64,000 nucleotides of DNA from Acetobacter farinalis (lineage in GTDB: Bacteria; Pseudomonadota; Alphaproteobacteria; Acetobacterales; Acetobacteraceae). The stretch is taken from assembly GCF_011516935.1 (NCBI RefSeq), contig NZ_WOTF01000001.1:62001-126000 (forward strand), read 5' to 3'. Both the position numbers and the translations under genes were made by a program. Under the pieces are notes generated by a model that ran no database searches, was not told where the DNA came from, and was given only the letters and a program-made list of their open reading frames with translations. Shown piece by piece: positions 1 to 9,193 of the stretch. Every line of letters starts with the position of its first letter. Position 1 is the first letter of the stretch.

Positions 1-46
1 AGCGCGTGAGATGGCCCGCCGCCACACTCTTGCCCTCGCGGCTTGA
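1..46 (+). CDS. 3' end of an upstream gene, possibly dxr (partial)
   Basis: An open frame enters from the left edge and ends at a TGA at 44-46, giving a C-terminal tail ending ARREM-like basic residues and then RRHTLALAA. In related alphaproteobacteria the gene before rseP is dxr (1-deoxy-D-xylulose 5-phosphate reductoisomerase), so this is probably its tail. That assignment rests on neighbourhood only, because 14 residues cannot identify a protein. A second frame also has a stop at 7-9. Confidence 0.35.
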   Translation, partial: AREMARRHTLALAA

Positions 47-80
47 GAAAACAGCTCTCTGAGCCGATATTCGGATAATC

Positions 81-1190
81 ATGATACACGAATACCTCCG
101 TACAGTTCTCTCCTTCGCTTTTGTGCTTGGCGTGCTCGTGACCATTCACGAACTGGGGCACTATCTGGCCGCGCGCTGGCGGGGGGTGCATGTGGAAGTG
201 TTCTCTCTGGGCTTTGGTCCGGCCCTGTTCCGCTGGCATGATCGCAGCGGCACGGAGTGGCGCATCTGCCCCATTCCGCTTGGCGGCTATGTGCGGCCGC
301 ACGGGTTTGAAGACCCGGAAGACGCCACGCCGGAGCAGAAGGCCGCATGGATTCCGGGCCGCACGTTCCATGATAAATCCGTCTGGTCCCGCGCGATCGT
401 CATTCTGGCCGGGCCGGTGTTCAATTTCCTTCTGGCCATGGTGCTGTTCACGCTGCTGTTCGCCACAACGGGGCAGCCGAGTGTGCGCAATGAGGTGGCT
501 GCTGTCACGCCGGGAAGTGCGGCCGCTACTGCCGGGGTGCAGACAGGTGACGTAATCCGCAGAATCGGCACGCATGAGGTGACCGGTGTTGAGGATGTGC
601 AGGCGACTGTCGCGGCCCAGCCGGGGGCGGACACAACGCTGACAGTCCGCCGCGCCGGGCAGGATATGGACCTGCCGGTGACAATCGGGAAAGCACCGGA
701 GTCGACAGGTTCCGCGCCGCATGGCCAGCTTGGCGTACTGTTTGCAACAGAGGTTGGGAAACCGCTTGCCCTGCCGGATGCGGTGGTGGCGGGCGCCAAA
801 TCCACATGGACTGTCTCAGTGCAGACGCTTGAGGGGGTGTGGCAGATCATCACAGGCCGTCACACCGCCAGAGATCTGGGCGGGCCGCTCAAGATTGCGC
901 AGCTCTCAGGGCAGGTGGCGCAGTATGGTTTTGCGAGCCTGCTTTCGTTCATGGCTTTGCTTTCTGTCAATCTGGGGCTAATAAATCTCTTCCCTGTGCC
1001 GCTTCTTGATGGCGGACGTCTGGTTTTTTATGCCATAGAGGCTGTACGGGGGCGTCCGGTTTCAAAACGGATTCAGGAAATCAGTTTTCGGGCCGGTTTT
1101 GCTCTTCTTGCGGGCCTGTTCTTGTTTTCGACGTTTAATGACCTGTCGGGATTGGGACTGTTCAAGTGGATTGCATCGCTCGCAAGCTGA
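81..1190 (+). CDS. rseP: RIP zinc metalloprotease (site-2 protease)
   Basis: This is a 369-residue integral inner-membrane protease of the M50 family, which cleaves membrane-embedded substrates such as anti-sigma factors after a first periplasmic cut. The zinc-binding motif HELGH lies at residues 23-27 in the first membrane helix. A PDZ domain follows at about 130-200, and the second active-site motif, NLFPVPLLDGG, is at about 302-312. The length is shorter than E. coli RseP (450), which fits a single-PDZ form. It stands directly upstream of bamA, the usual order, so a role in envelope stress signalling is likely. The substrate is not evident here. Confidence 0.95.
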   Translation: MIHEYLRTVLSFAFVLGVLVTIHELGHYLAARWRGVHVEVFSLGFGPALFRWHDRSGTEWRICPIPLGGYVRPHGFEDPEDATPEQKAAWIPGRTFHDKSVWSRAIVILAGPVFNFLLAMVLFTLLFATTGQPSVRNEVAAVTPGSAAATAGVQTGDVIRRIGTHEVTGVEDVQATVAAQPGADTTLTVRRAGQDMDLPVTIGKAPESTGSAPHGQLGVLFATEVGKPLALPDAVVAGAKSTWTVSVQTLEGVWQIITGRHTARDLGGPLKIAQLSGQVAQYGFASLLSFMALLSVNLGLINLFPVPLLDGGRLVFYAIEAVRGRPVSKRIQEISFRAGFALLAGLFLFSTFNDLSGLGLFKWIASLAS

Positions 1191-1319
1191 ATTACAGCTG
1201 GGTTGGAACGGAAGAACTTGCGTGACAAGGGTTATATCGGATACGTCCCCCTGCGGGCGACAGCACAACAGGGGATGGTCTCCTGAGATGGGAACGACCC
1301 GGATGGAGGATGGCGAATC

Positions 1320-3767
1320 TTGACGGGTAAGCGTTCAGCCCTCTTTGTTTCTGTTTGCGTGCTGCCTTTCCTTCTGGCTGAAGGAAGAGCGGCGCAGGCC
1401 GCTGCGGCAGACGCCGGCCCACAGGCACGGGTGCCAGCCTCGGTTTCCGCCACGCGGCATGCCAGGCTTTCCACTTCAGAATCCACCAGCGCGCAGCGCT
1501 CGGGTGGCGTGATTGAAGATATTTCGGTCTCCGGGAATACCCGTATCGAGACCAATACCGTGCTGTCCTACATGGTGGTGCGTCCGGGGGACCTGTTCAG
1601 CCAGGATGATCTGGACCGCTCCCTGAAGACACTCTACGCCACAGGCCTGTTCAAGGATGTCAAACTGCGGCGTGAAGGAAATATCCTGCAGGTCCGTCTG
1701 GTAGAAAATCCCATCGTCAACCGTATCGTGTTCGAGGGGAACCACGCCGCGAAGGATGAAGACCTGCGCAAGGTGATCGCCCTGCGTCCGCGCGCGGTGT
1801 TCTCGGCGGAAACCACGGCGGATGACCGGCAGAAAATTCTGGACGTTTACGCCCAGAAAGCCCGCTATGCCGCGGTGGTCACGCCCCAGATCGTTCGTCT
1901 GGCCCACAACCGCGTGGATGTTGTCTTCCAGATCAATGAAGGTCCGCAGACACTTATCCGCAAGATCGCGTTTGTCGGGAACAAGGCCTATTCGGAAGCG
2001 CGTCTGGCAGGTGTGGTCTCCTCCAAGGAAACAGCCTGGTACCGGTTCTTCTCCTCTGCTGATGAGTACAACCCGGACCGCCTGAAATATGATGCCGAGC
2101 TGCTGCGCCGGTTCTATCTGGCCAACGGCTATGTGGATTTCGAGGTCAAGAACGCCACGGGCGAACTCTCTCCGGACCGCAAATCCTTTTACGTGACCTT
2201 CACCATGAACGAGGGCATCCGCTATCGTCTGGGGAAGGTGGATATCCGCTCCAGCCTGCGGCATGTTCCGGCGAAGTCCCTGCGTAAGTATGTCGAGCTG
2301 TTTGCCCACCAGTGGTACGATGGCAAGGCCGTGCAGGACAACGCAACGGACATGGAGGAAATCCTTCAGTCTCAGGGTCATCCGTTCGCTATGGTGCGCC
2401 CCGAAATTGCACGGAACCCGGAAAAGCACACCGTCAATCTGCTGTTTGATGTGAGCGAAGGCCCGCGCCGGTATATCGAGCGTATTGACGTGAACGGGAA
2501 TACCATCACGCAGGATAACGTTGTCCGCCGCCAGCTTCCGTTTGCCGAGGGTGACCCGTATACGCCGAGCTACAAGAAATACGCCAAGCAGAGTCTGGAA
2601 GATCTCGGGTTCTTCAAGTCCGTCTCTCTTGATGAAAGCGCAGGCTCCGCACAGGATCGCACGAACGTTGCTGTCAACGTGACGGAAAAGCCCACCGGTG
2701 AGTTCTCACTGGGCGGCGGGTATTCAACGGACGTTGGCGTTCTGGGGAATATCGGCCTGAAGCAGCATAACCTGCTGGGAACGGGTATTGATGCCGGCTT
2801 GTCCGGCACCATGTCCATGTGGCAGAAGCAGGCCGATTTCTCTGTGACCGATCCGGCGTTCCTCGGCCGTAACCTTGTGGCCGGGTTTGACCTGTTCGGT
2901 ATCCAGAACAAGTATCAGACGTACCAGAACTATTCTGAAAGCCGGTATGGGCTGACCCTGCGTATGGGCTATGCCTATAACCGCTATCTGTCCCAGTCCT
3001 GGAGCTACAGTCTGATCCGCCGTGGCGTGGGGAACACGTGGGACGAATCGTCCTGGTACGTGCTGGATCAGAAGGGGCATTCCACGCTCTCCCAGCTCAG
3101 CACCAATCTCGTGTATGACACGCGCGATAACCATATGGTGCCACATAGCGGCTACATGATCTCTCTGGGCGGTGACTTTGCCGGGCTTGGCGGGAATGAA
3201 CGCTATCTGCGCGGCAAGGTTAACGCCGCATATTACATCCCGCTGGATAACCTGATGAACAGCCATGAATGGACGGTGTCCTTCCGGGCTGGCATGGGGT
3301 ACATGACGGACTGGGGCGGTGGCCGCCACGATATCATCGATAACTTCTATCTTGGTGGTAACAACCTGCGCGGCTTCCTTGATGGTGGTGCAGGGCCGCG
3401 AAGCGTCGGGTATTACGGGCATTCTTCAGAAGATCTGATCGGTGGCCGCTTTATGTATACCGCGTCCGCCCAGGTTAACTTCCCCATTCCGTTCCTGTCT
3501 GACATGGGCGTGAAGGGTCGTGCGTTTGTGGACTCCGGGAGTGTTGCCGGGCTGCGTGTGCGCCGGAACCTGACCAACCCCGTGACCGACCAGCCGGATT
3601 ATACCCGCGTGTCGGGTGATACCCTGCGGCCGCGTGTCAGTGCCGGTGCCGGTTTCTCCTGGAAAAGCCCGTTCGGTCTGCTGAATATCGATCTGGGTGT
3701 GCCTGTCATGCGCAGCCACAATGACCGTACACAGCTCCTTCGCTTTGGCTTCGGCCAGCAATTCTGA
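1320..3767 (+). CDS. bamA: Outer-membrane protein assembly factor BamA
   Basis: BamA is the Omp85-family core of the machine that folds beta-barrel proteins into the outer membrane. The 815-residue product has an N-terminal signal peptide, about five periplasmic POTRA repeats (roughly residues 64-460), and a C-terminal 16-stranded barrel. The barrel carries LRGF, matching the conserved (V/I)RGF element, and the protein ends in Phe, as barrel proteins do. I take the TTG at 1320 as the start, because GGAGGA lies about ten bases upstream and the signal peptide follows at once. The stop codon is part of the ribosome-binding region of skp, so the two are probably translationally coupled. Confidence 0.96.
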   Translation: MTGKRSALFVSVCVLPFLLAEGRAAQAAAADAGPQARVPASVSATRHARLSTSESTSAQRSGGVIEDISVSGNTRIETNTVLSYMVVRPGDLFSQDDLDRSLKTLYATGLFKDVKLRREGNILQVRLVENPIVNRIVFEGNHAAKDEDLRKVIALRPRAVFSAETTADDRQKILDVYAQKARYAAVVTPQIVRLAHNRVDVVFQINEGPQTLIRKIAFVGNKAYSEARLAGVVSSKETAWYRFFSSADEYNPDRLKYDAELLRRFYLANGYVDFEVKNATGELSPDRKSFYVTFTMNEGIRYRLGKVDIRSSLRHVPAKSLRKYVELFAHQWYDGKAVQDNATDMEEILQSQGHPFAMVRPEIARNPEKHTVNLLFDVSEGPRRYIERIDVNGNTITQDNVVRRQLPFAEGDPYTPSYKKYAKQSLEDLGFFKSVSLDESAGSAQDRTNVAVNVTEKPTGEFSLGGGYSTDVGVLGNIGLKQHNLLGTGIDAGLSGTMSMWQKQADFSVTDPAFLGRNLVAGFDLFGIQNKYQTYQNYSESRYGLTLRMGYAYNRYLSQSWSYSLIRRGVGNTWDESSWYVLDQKGHSTLSQLSTNLVYDTRDNHMVPHSGYMISLGGDFAGLGGNERYLRGKVNAAYYIPLDNLMNSHEWTVSFRAGMGYMTDWGGGRHDIIDNFYLGGNNLRGFLDGGAGPRSVGYYGHSSEDLIGGRFMYTASAQVNFPIPFLSDMGVKGRAFVDSGSVAGLRVRRNLTNPVTDQPDYTRVSGDTLRPRVSAGAGFSWKSPFGLLNIDLGVPVMRSHNDRTQLLRFGFGQQF

Positions 3768-3771
3768 GGTA

Positions 3772-4662
3772 ATGATGTCCAAGTTTAACAGAACAGCCGC
3801 TCTTTCCGCGGCTCTCCTGTCAGTTTCCGTTGCGCTTGCACCGTCTGCCATGGCCCAGAATGCTGGTCAGTCCGGTGGTGGCTGGTTTGTGCCCAAAGCG
3901 GCCCAGCAGCCTGCTCCTCCTGCCGCGCATACGCAGCGCCGCGCCCCGTCTCCGGTGCCGCTGCCCGCTCCTCCGGCTGACAGCAGCGAAGCTGACCAGC
4001 AGACGCCGCCTGTTCTGCCGCTGCCGCCCATTCCCGCCATGCCGGACCTGCCAAAGGGCGTTGCACCTCCGGTGACGGTTATTGGTGTGATCAGCGTTTC
4101 CGGTGTCATGCGCCAGTCCAGCGCAGCCATGCAGGTGGAGCGTACTCTGGGCGGCCGGCGTGATGCTCTGGCGCAGGATCTGCAGAAGGAACAGGCCGGC
4201 TGGCGTGATGAGCAGCAGACTCTGCAGGCTCAGGCCAAGTCCCTGTCATCCGAGCAGATTCAGAGCCGTGAGCGCAGCCTGCAGAACCGCGTGATGAAGG
4301 CGCAGCGCGACTTCCGTAACCGCAACCGTATCATTCAGGAAGCCGCTCAGGTTTCTCTGGGGCAGATCGAGCGTGAGCTGGTTCAGGTAATCCAGAAAGT
4401 TGCGGCCTCTCACGGCATGAACCTGGTTCTGCACAGCGAGCAGGTTGCCCTGCATGTGGATGGCCAGGATATTACCAACGAAGTAGCCAAGCAGCTTAAC
4501 AGCGTCCTGCCTTCCGTATTCATTCCCGATGCGAATGTAGACCCGGAAGTGCTGGCCAAATCCGGCAAGATGCCCACCACAGCGGATGCTGATCAGGAAG
4601 GTCCTGCCTCTGGTCCGGCTCCTGCCGTCACACCCGCCGCAGCTCCTGCTGCGCATAAGTAA
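3772..4662 (+). CDS. skp: Skp/OmpH-family periplasmic chaperone, long form
   Basis: Skp-like chaperones hold unfolded outer-membrane proteins on their way to BamA. The 296-residue product has a signal peptide ending near SAMA-QN. A Pro/Ala-rich stretch (about residues 35-100) follows, then a Gln/Glu/Arg-rich helical region typical of OmpH (about 115-210) and an Ala/Pro-rich tail. It is nearly twice the length of E. coli Skp, the extra length being the low-complexity parts. The ATG at 3772 follows TGAGGT at 3765-3770, which overlaps the bamA stop. It lies between bamA and lpxD, the standard order. Confidence 0.88.
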   Translation: MMSKFNRTAALSAALLSVSVALAPSAMAQNAGQSGGGWFVPKAAQQPAPPAAHTQRRAPSPVPLPAPPADSSEADQQTPPVLPLPPIPAMPDLPKGVAPPVTVIGVISVSGVMRQSSAAMQVERTLGGRRDALAQDLQKEQAGWRDEQQTLQAQAKSLSSEQIQSRERSLQNRVMKAQRDFRNRNRIIQEAAQVSLGQIERELVQVIQKVAASHGMNLVLHSEQVALHVDGQDITNEVAKQLNSVLPSVFIPDANVDPEVLAKSGKMPTTADADQEGPASGPAPAVTPAAAPAAHK

Positions 4663-4664
4663 GA

Positions 4665-5750
4665 ATGGCCAACGCACGGACATCTTCCGGTCCAGCAAAC
4701 CCCCGGTTTTTTACCCGGTCTGGTCCGTTTGACGCGCAGGCTCTGGCTGAAGCAGCCGGAGCCACTCTGGTTCCCCCGCGGGAAGGGTCTTTTCCTGCGG
4801 GCGGATATACCGGAATTGCCCCGCTTCAGGGGGCTGGCGCGGAAGATGTCAGCTTTCTGGACAACCGCCGGTATGCGTCCCTTCTGGAAGGGACGCAGGC
4901 AGGGTTGATCATTGTTGCTCCAGCCTTTGCTGACAAGGTGCCCGCGCACTCCGCAGCCCTTGTTTCCGCCACGCCGTATCTGGCGTGGTCCCGCGTTGCG
5001 CGGCTGTTTCATCCCAAGGCTCCGCCCAACCCCGGTGTGCATCCTTCCGCCGTGGTGGATGCCAGTGCGGTGGTGGACCCTTCAGCCGAAATCGGCCCCT
5101 TTGTGGTGGTGGGTGCGCGGGCTGAAATCGGCCCGCGCTGCGTGATTGGTGCCCATGCGGTTGTGGGTGATGGTGTGGTGCTCGGGGCCGACTGCCGTAT
5201 CGGCAGTCAGGTTACGCTCTCACACGCTATGGTGGGAGAACGGGTGATTATCCTGCCGGGTGCGCGCATCGGGCAGGATGGCTTTGGTTTTGCCGTCGGA
5301 CCGAACGGGTTTGAAACTGTTCCCCAACTTGGGCAGGTGGTGCTGGAGCACGATGTTGAAATCGGCGCGAACACCACGATTGATCGCGGGTCAGTCAATG
5401 ATACCGTGATTGGCGCGGGCTCCCGGCTCGACAATCTGGTTCAGATCGGCCACAACGCCCAACTCGGGCGCTGCTGCATTGTGGTGGCTCAGGCCGGGAT
5501 TTCTGGCTCTACCGTGCTGGAAGACTATGTCACTGTCGCAGCGCAGGCAGGTCTGATCGGGCATATCCGTATCGGGGCGAAGGCGCGGATTGGTGCCCAG
5601 TGCGGCGTGATGTCCGATGTCGAGAGTGGGGCGGATGTGATTGGCAGTCCTGCCATGCCGTTCCGGGAATTTTTCCGGAATGTGGCAGTGCTGCGCAAGC
5701 TCTCCAAAAAAGCGTCCGGACCGGCAGAAGACGGTTCGGGCAAGGGTTGA
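4665..5750 (+). CDS. lpxD: UDP-3-O-(3-hydroxyacyl)glucosamine N-acyltransferase
   Basis: LpxD adds the second acyl chain, from acyl-ACP, to the lipid A precursor in the cytoplasm. The 361-residue product has an N-terminal uridine-binding domain containing DVSFLDN. A long left-handed beta-helix of hexapeptide repeats follows from about residue 110, with the likely catalytic His in QIGHN. The C-terminal helical part (FREFFRNVAVLRKL) fits the ACP-binding extension of LpxD. The start lies two bases after the skp stop, so it is part of the same transcript. Confidence 0.95.
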   Translation: MANARTSSGPANPRFFTRSGPFDAQALAEAAGATLVPPREGSFPAGGYTGIAPLQGAGAEDVSFLDNRRYASLLEGTQAGLIIVAPAFADKVPAHSAALVSATPYLAWSRVARLFHPKAPPNPGVHPSAVVDASAVVDPSAEIGPFVVVGARAEIGPRCVIGAHAVVGDGVVLGADCRIGSQVTLSHAMVGERVIILPGARIGQDGFGFAVGPNGFETVPQLGQVVLEHDVEIGANTTIDRGSVNDTVIGAGSRLDNLVQIGHNAQLGRCCIVVAQAGISGSTVLEDYVTVAAQAGLIGHIRIGAKARIGAQCGVMSDVESGADVIGSPAMPFREFFRNVAVLRKLSKKASGPAEDGSGKG

Positions 5751-5795
5751 ACTGGTTCCGGGCGCTGTCCGGCGAAAAAGGGTGGTCACGGGGAC

Positions 5796-6272
5796 GTGGA
5801 GACGAAACAAGAATCGCAGCCGGACGTTCAGAAAATCGAGGCGATTGACGTCACGCGCATTATGCAGGCGATTCCGCACAGATATCCTTTTCTTCTCATC
5901 GATCGGATGGTGGATATCACGCTGGGAGAAGAGGCGACGGGCATCAAGAATGTCTCCGTCAATGAGCCGTTTTTTCCGGGTCATTTCCCTGTGCGGCCGG
6001 TCATGCCTGGCGTTCTTATTGTTGAAGCCATGGCACAGACAGCAGCAGCCCTTGTGGTGCTGACGCTTGGTAAAGAGTTTGAAGGCAAGGTTGTCTATTT
6101 CATGACAATCGAGAACGCCAAGTTCCGCAAGCCTGTGGAGCCGGGAGATCAGCTTCGTATCCACGTTGTGAAGGAACGCCACCGCTCAAATGTGTGGAAA
6201 TTCCGTGGCGTGGCGAAGGTGGATGGCGTTTCCGTTGCGGAAGCAACGTTCAGCGCCATGATCATGAGCTGA
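5796..6272 (+). CDS. fabZ: 3-hydroxyacyl-[acyl-carrier-protein] dehydratase FabZ
   Basis: FabZ dehydrates 3-hydroxyacyl-ACP in fatty-acid elongation and competes with LpxA and LpxD for the same substrate, which is why it sits among lipid A genes. The 158-residue hot-dog fold shows PHRYPFLLID near residue 24, the catalytic His in FPGHFP, and the catalytic Glu in VEAMAQTAA. The GTG at 5796 is used because no ATG lies before the conserved start of the domain. It is 45 bases downstream of lpxD. Confidence 0.95.
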   Translation: METKQESQPDVQKIEAIDVTRIMQAIPHRYPFLLIDRMVDITLGEEATGIKNVSVNEPFFPGHFPVRPVMPGVLIVEAMAQTAAALVVLTLGKEFEGKVVYFMTIENAKFRKPVEPGDQLRIHVVKERHRSNVWKFRGVAKVDGVSVAEATFSAMIMS

Positions 6273-6316
6273 GCTCCGGTTTTAATTTTTTTCAGAATTT
6301 TGTTTCAGATACGCTG

Positions 6317-6351
6317 ATCTGCCCGGAAAACGCCCGGTTTTCCGGGCAGAT
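6317..6351 (+). repeat. Perfect 15-bp stem-loop between fabZ and lpxA
   Basis: ATCTGCCCGGAAAAC at 6317-6331 is the exact reverse complement of 6337-6351, with a five-base loop GCCCG. No T-tract follows, so it does not look like a simple intrinsic terminator. It could be an RNA processing or stability element that sets lpxA output relative to fabZ. Confidence 0.8.
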
Positions 6352-6411
6352 GTTCTGGCCGAGTGCGTATCGGGCCTCGGAATACAGACAGGTGGAAAAG
6401 GAGTGGAACTG

Positions 6412-7269
6412 GTGCATGCAGTAGGAGAAAACGGGGGCGCGCGTGTTCACCCTACCGCCATCGTTGCACCAGAAGCCCGGCTTGGGCGTGGCGTGGTTAT
6501 TGGCCCGTGGTGTTCCGTCGGGCCGGATGTTGTGATTGAAGACAATGTGGAGCTGATTTCCCACGTTGTGGTGGATGGCCATACGCGCCTTGGGGCAGGC
6601 TCCCGCTATTTTCCGTTCAGCACCATCGGCATGGCACCGCAGGACCTGAAATATAAGGGTGAGCCGACCCGCTGTGAGGTGGGCCCGCGCACGGTGGTGC
6701 GTGAGCATGTGACCATTCATCGTGGCACGGCAACGGGAAGCGGCCTGACACGCATCGGCAGCGATGTGCTGATTATGGCGAACGCCCATGTGGCGCATGA
6801 CTGCTCTCTGGGTGACCGGGTGATTATCGTCAATAACGTGGTCATGGGTGGCCATGTGCTTATTGAGGATGATGCGCGTGTGATGGGATCTGCGGCGATT
6901 CATCAGTTTGTACGCATCGGGCATGCGGCGCTGGTGGGGGGTGTGGCAGGTGTTGAGGCGGACGTCATTCCGTACGGCAGTGTGTTGGGCAACCGCGCAC
7001 GGCTGGTGGGCCTGCACTGGATCTGGCTGCGGCGCAATGGCGTGGAATCGGCTGAAATTCACCGGATGCGCAAGGCGTTCTTTACGCTCTATCCGAAAGG
7101 TGCCTCTGAGGACGGGCCGTTTGCCGCACGTCTTGAAGTGATGCGGCGTGAGTTTGGGGATGACCCGCGCGTGCGTGAAATTCTCGATTTTATTGATGCT
7201 CCCAGCAAGCGCGGGCTTGTCCGTGTGGCGCGGGGAGACTTCAGCGCGGCGGAAACCGAGGGCGCGTGA
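6412..7269 (+). CDS. lpxA: UDP-N-acetylglucosamine acyltransferase
   Basis: LpxA transfers a 3-hydroxyacyl chain from ACP to UDP-GlcNAc, the first step of lipid A synthesis. The product (285 residues) is a hexapeptide-repeat beta-helix beginning RVHPTAIV, with the catalytic His in AHVAHDC near residue 125 and a C-terminal helical domain. I place the start at the GTG at 6412. A clean AAGGAG at 6398-6403 is eight bases upstream of it, whereas the in-frame GTG at 6403 would overlap that site. The gene overlaps lpxI by four bases (GTGA). Confidence 0.94.
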   Translation: MHAVGENGGARVHPTAIVAPEARLGRGVVIGPWCSVGPDVVIEDNVELISHVVVDGHTRLGAGSRYFPFSTIGMAPQDLKYKGEPTRCEVGPRTVVREHVTIHRGTATGSGLTRIGSDVLIMANAHVAHDCSLGDRVIIVNNVVMGGHVLIEDDARVMGSAAIHQFVRIGHAALVGGVAGVEADVIPYGSVLGNRARLVGLHWIWLRRNGVESAEIHRMRKAFFTLYPKGASEDGPFAARLEVMRREFGDDPRVREILDFIDAPSKRGLVRVARGDFSAAETEGA

Positions 7270-8108
7270 GCGCGCAAACCGGCGCAGTTGGTATTCTGGC
7301 CGGGGGCGGTCCGCTTCCGGCACGAGTGGCCGAAGCGGCTGCGGCTGCGGGGCGGCCGGTTTTTATTCTTGGATTTGAAGGATTTGCCGAGCCAGAGGTG
7401 ATCAACCCCTGGCCGCACCAGTGTGTGCGCCTTGGCGCTGCGGGGCAGATGCTGTCTCTTTTGCGGGCGCATGGCTGCACGGATCTAGTGCTGATTGGCC
7501 CTATTCGCCGTCCGTCCCTGCGGAGCCTGTATCCCGATGCTGAAGGGGCCCGTATTCTGGCCCGGCTGGGGCGGGCCTTGTTCGCGGGGGATGACGGGCT
7601 TCTGGCGGCTCTGGTGCGCATTCTGGGCGAGGAAGGCTTTTGCGTGCGGGGCGCGCATGAATTTCTCTCGCAGGCTGTGGTGCCGCCGGGTGTTCTGGGG
7701 GCTGTCACGCCTGATGAACAGGCAATGGCCGATATCCACCGTGGCGTTGAGGTTGTGCATGCGCTGGGCCGTCTGGATATCGGGCAGGGCTGCGTGGTGC
7801 AGAATGGTCTGGTGCTGGCTGTAGAGGCCATGGAGGGCACAGACCGCATGCTGGCCCGGGCCGGAGAATGCCGCCAGCCGGGCGTGGGCGGGGTGCTGGT
7901 CAAGCTCCTCAAGCCGGGGCAGGACAAGCGGGCGGATATGCCGACCATTGGCCCCGCCACCGTGCGGAATGCCCATCAGGCGGGCTTGCGCGGCCTTGCC
8001 TTTGAGGCCGGACATACTTTGCTGACAGACCGGGCTGCCTGCGTGGCGGAGGCTGATCAGGCAGGTTTATTCCTGATTGCGGTAACCCCGGAGCATCTCG
8101 CGCGCTAG
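7266..8108 (+). CDS. lpxI: UDP-2,3-diacylglucosamine pyrophosphatase LpxI
   Basis: LpxI hydrolyses UDP-2,3-diacylglucosamine to lipid X and UMP. It replaces LpxH in many alphaproteobacteria. The 280-residue product has the family's N-terminal [10 protein letters not shown] motif and the C-terminal domain with [11 protein letters not shown]. Its GTG start overlaps the lpxA stop, and it is the last gene of the lipid A block. lpxB is not in the window. Confidence 0.93.
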   Translation: MSAQTGAVGILAGGGPLPARVAEAAAAAGRPVFILGFEGFAEPEVINPWPHQCVRLGAAGQMLSLLRAHGCTDLVLIGPIRRPSLRSLYPDAEGARILARLGRALFAGDDGLLAALVRILGEEGFCVRGAHEFLSQAVVPPGVLGAVTPDEQAMADIHRGVEVVHALGRLDIGQGCVVQNGLVLAVEAMEGTDRMLARAGECRQPGVGGVLVKLLKPGQDKRADMPTIGPATVRNAHQAGLRGLAFEAGHTLLTDRAACVAEADQAGLFLIAVTPEHLAR

Positions 8109-8163
8109 AAGACTTAGGTGGGAAACAGGAACCTGTTTGAAAAGCCAGCAAAGGAGAGAGGCT

Positions 8164-8556
8164 ATGGCCCGTTATTTACACACCATGGTCCGGGTGCGGA
8201 ATCTGGAAAACAGCATTGCCTTCTATAAGCTTCTGGGTATGCATGAACTGCGCCGCCGTGAGGTGCCCGATGGCAAATACACCCTTGTTTTTATTGGCTA
8301 TGCGGATAACGCCGCCGGGCAGGCCGAAATCGAACTGACCTATAACTGGGGTCAGGATGAGGGTTACGAGGTCGGCACAGGGTTCGGGCATTTTGCCGTG
8401 GGTGTGCCGGATGTTGCCGCTGCGGTGGAGCAGGTGCGCGCCGGGGGTGGCAAGGTTACGCGGGAAGCAGGGCCGGTGAAGTTCGGCACCTCCATTATCG
8501 CGTTTGTGGAAGACCCGGACGGCTACAAGGTCGAACTGATCCAGCGGCCTGACTAA
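8164..8556 (+). CDS. gloA: Lactoylglutathione lyase (glyoxalase I)
   Basis: Glyoxalase I isomerises the hemithioacetal of methylglyoxal and glutathione, a detoxification step. The 130-residue product is a two-repeat vicinal-oxygen-chelate fold. It shows the N-terminal metal His in LHTMVRV, the Glu in EIELTYNWG, His in FGHFAVGV, and Glu in YKVELIQ, the four expected metal ligands. The ATG at 8164 follows AAGGAGAG at 8150-8157. A TTG 27 bases upstream is in frame but lacks a ribosome-binding site. Confidence 0.95.
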   Translation: MARYLHTMVRVRNLENSIAFYKLLGMHELRRREVPDGKYTLVFIGYADNAAGQAEIELTYNWGQDEGYEVGTGFGHFAVGVPDVAAAVEQVRAGGGKVTREAGPVKFGTSIIAFVEDPDGYKVELIQRPD

Positions 8557-8574
8557 ACGCCCCGCCGAGAGGAA

Positions 8575-8610
8575 GGGCTGAATGCCTGATGGGGATAGGC
8601 ACTCAGTCCC
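8575..8610 (+). terminator. Imperfect stem-loop after gloA
   Basis: GGGCTG-AATGCCT pairs with AGGCA-CT-CAGTCCC across a loop at about 8588-8596, with small internal bulges. It lies 18 bases after the gloA stop, where the converging minus-strand gene also ends. No long T-run follows, so termination is inferred from position. Confidence 0.4.
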
Positions 8611-8639
8611 GATATCAACGGCTGGACATTATCAGGCGT

Positions 8640-8668
8640 GGGCTGCCGGGAACGGGTCATGGCAGCCC
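8640..8668. terminator. Stem-loop between convergent genes
   Basis: GGGCTGCC at 8640-8647 is the perfect complement of 8661-8668. It sits between gloA and the end of the minus-strand gene at 8685, so it may end that transcript. There is no clear T-tract. Confidence 0.4.
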
Positions 8669-8684
8669 TGCTGGTGCTGTGGTG

Positions 8685-9137
8685 TCAGGCGTGTGGTTGG
8701 GGCTTCTGCTTCAGGCGGAGCAGGGCGCGGTCCAGAGACTCGTCGATGGTGCGGGCGGCCTTGAGCACCTGAGGGTCCGTGCTGGTGCCCAGTTGCTCTG
8801 CGGCCAGCATGGCTGGAGAGAGAATGTTCCGGATATCATGCCGCAGTTTTGGGTCCGCGTCCGGTGTGGGGTGTGTTGAGCTGTTAGCCGGGATCGGCGC
8901 AGCCTGAGCGGCTTTCGCGCACGATTCTGCGGGAGGTGCGGCCGGGGTGTGGCGTGGGGCAGGGTCTGCCGGATGCTGCGCGCGTATGCTCAGCCATGCG
9001 CCAAGGCCCGCGCCGACCAGCACAGGCAGGAGAGCGGCGGGGAAGGGAAGGCTGAGCAGCCCCGCAAGAATGGCCCCCAGAAAAGGCAGGCTGAACGGAA
9101 CCAGCACGGTGCCGAGGCTAGAACGAGACGCACGCAC
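8685..9137 (-). CDS. Small membrane protein with a DHp-like histidine box, no kinase domain
   Basis: The product is 150 residues. Two hydrophobic segments lie near residues 8-30 and 32-50. A Pro/Ala-rich linker (about 55-95) follows, then KLRHDIRNILSPAML with His at about residue 100 and a second helix to about 145. The H-x-x-R-N-x-L-S-P pattern is that of the histidine-containing dimerisation helix of sensor kinases. No ATP-binding (N, G1, G2) motifs follow, and the protein simply ends. It may dimerise or be phosphorylated in trans, or be a relic. The start is a GTG with AGGACAAGG upstream. The gene reads away from rpmH. Confidence 0.7.
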   Translation of the reverse strand: MRASRSSLGTVLVPFSLPFLGAILAGLLSLPFPAALLPVLVGAGLGAWLSIRAQHPADPAPRHTPAAPPAESCAKAAQAAPIPANSSTHPTPDADPKLRHDIRNILSPAMLAAEQLGTSTDPQVLKAARTIDESLDRALLRLKQKPQPHA

Positions 9138-9193
9138 GGAGACCTTGTCCTCTTTTTGTCGGCGTGAAGTCCATCGGGACTCTGCCGATATGA

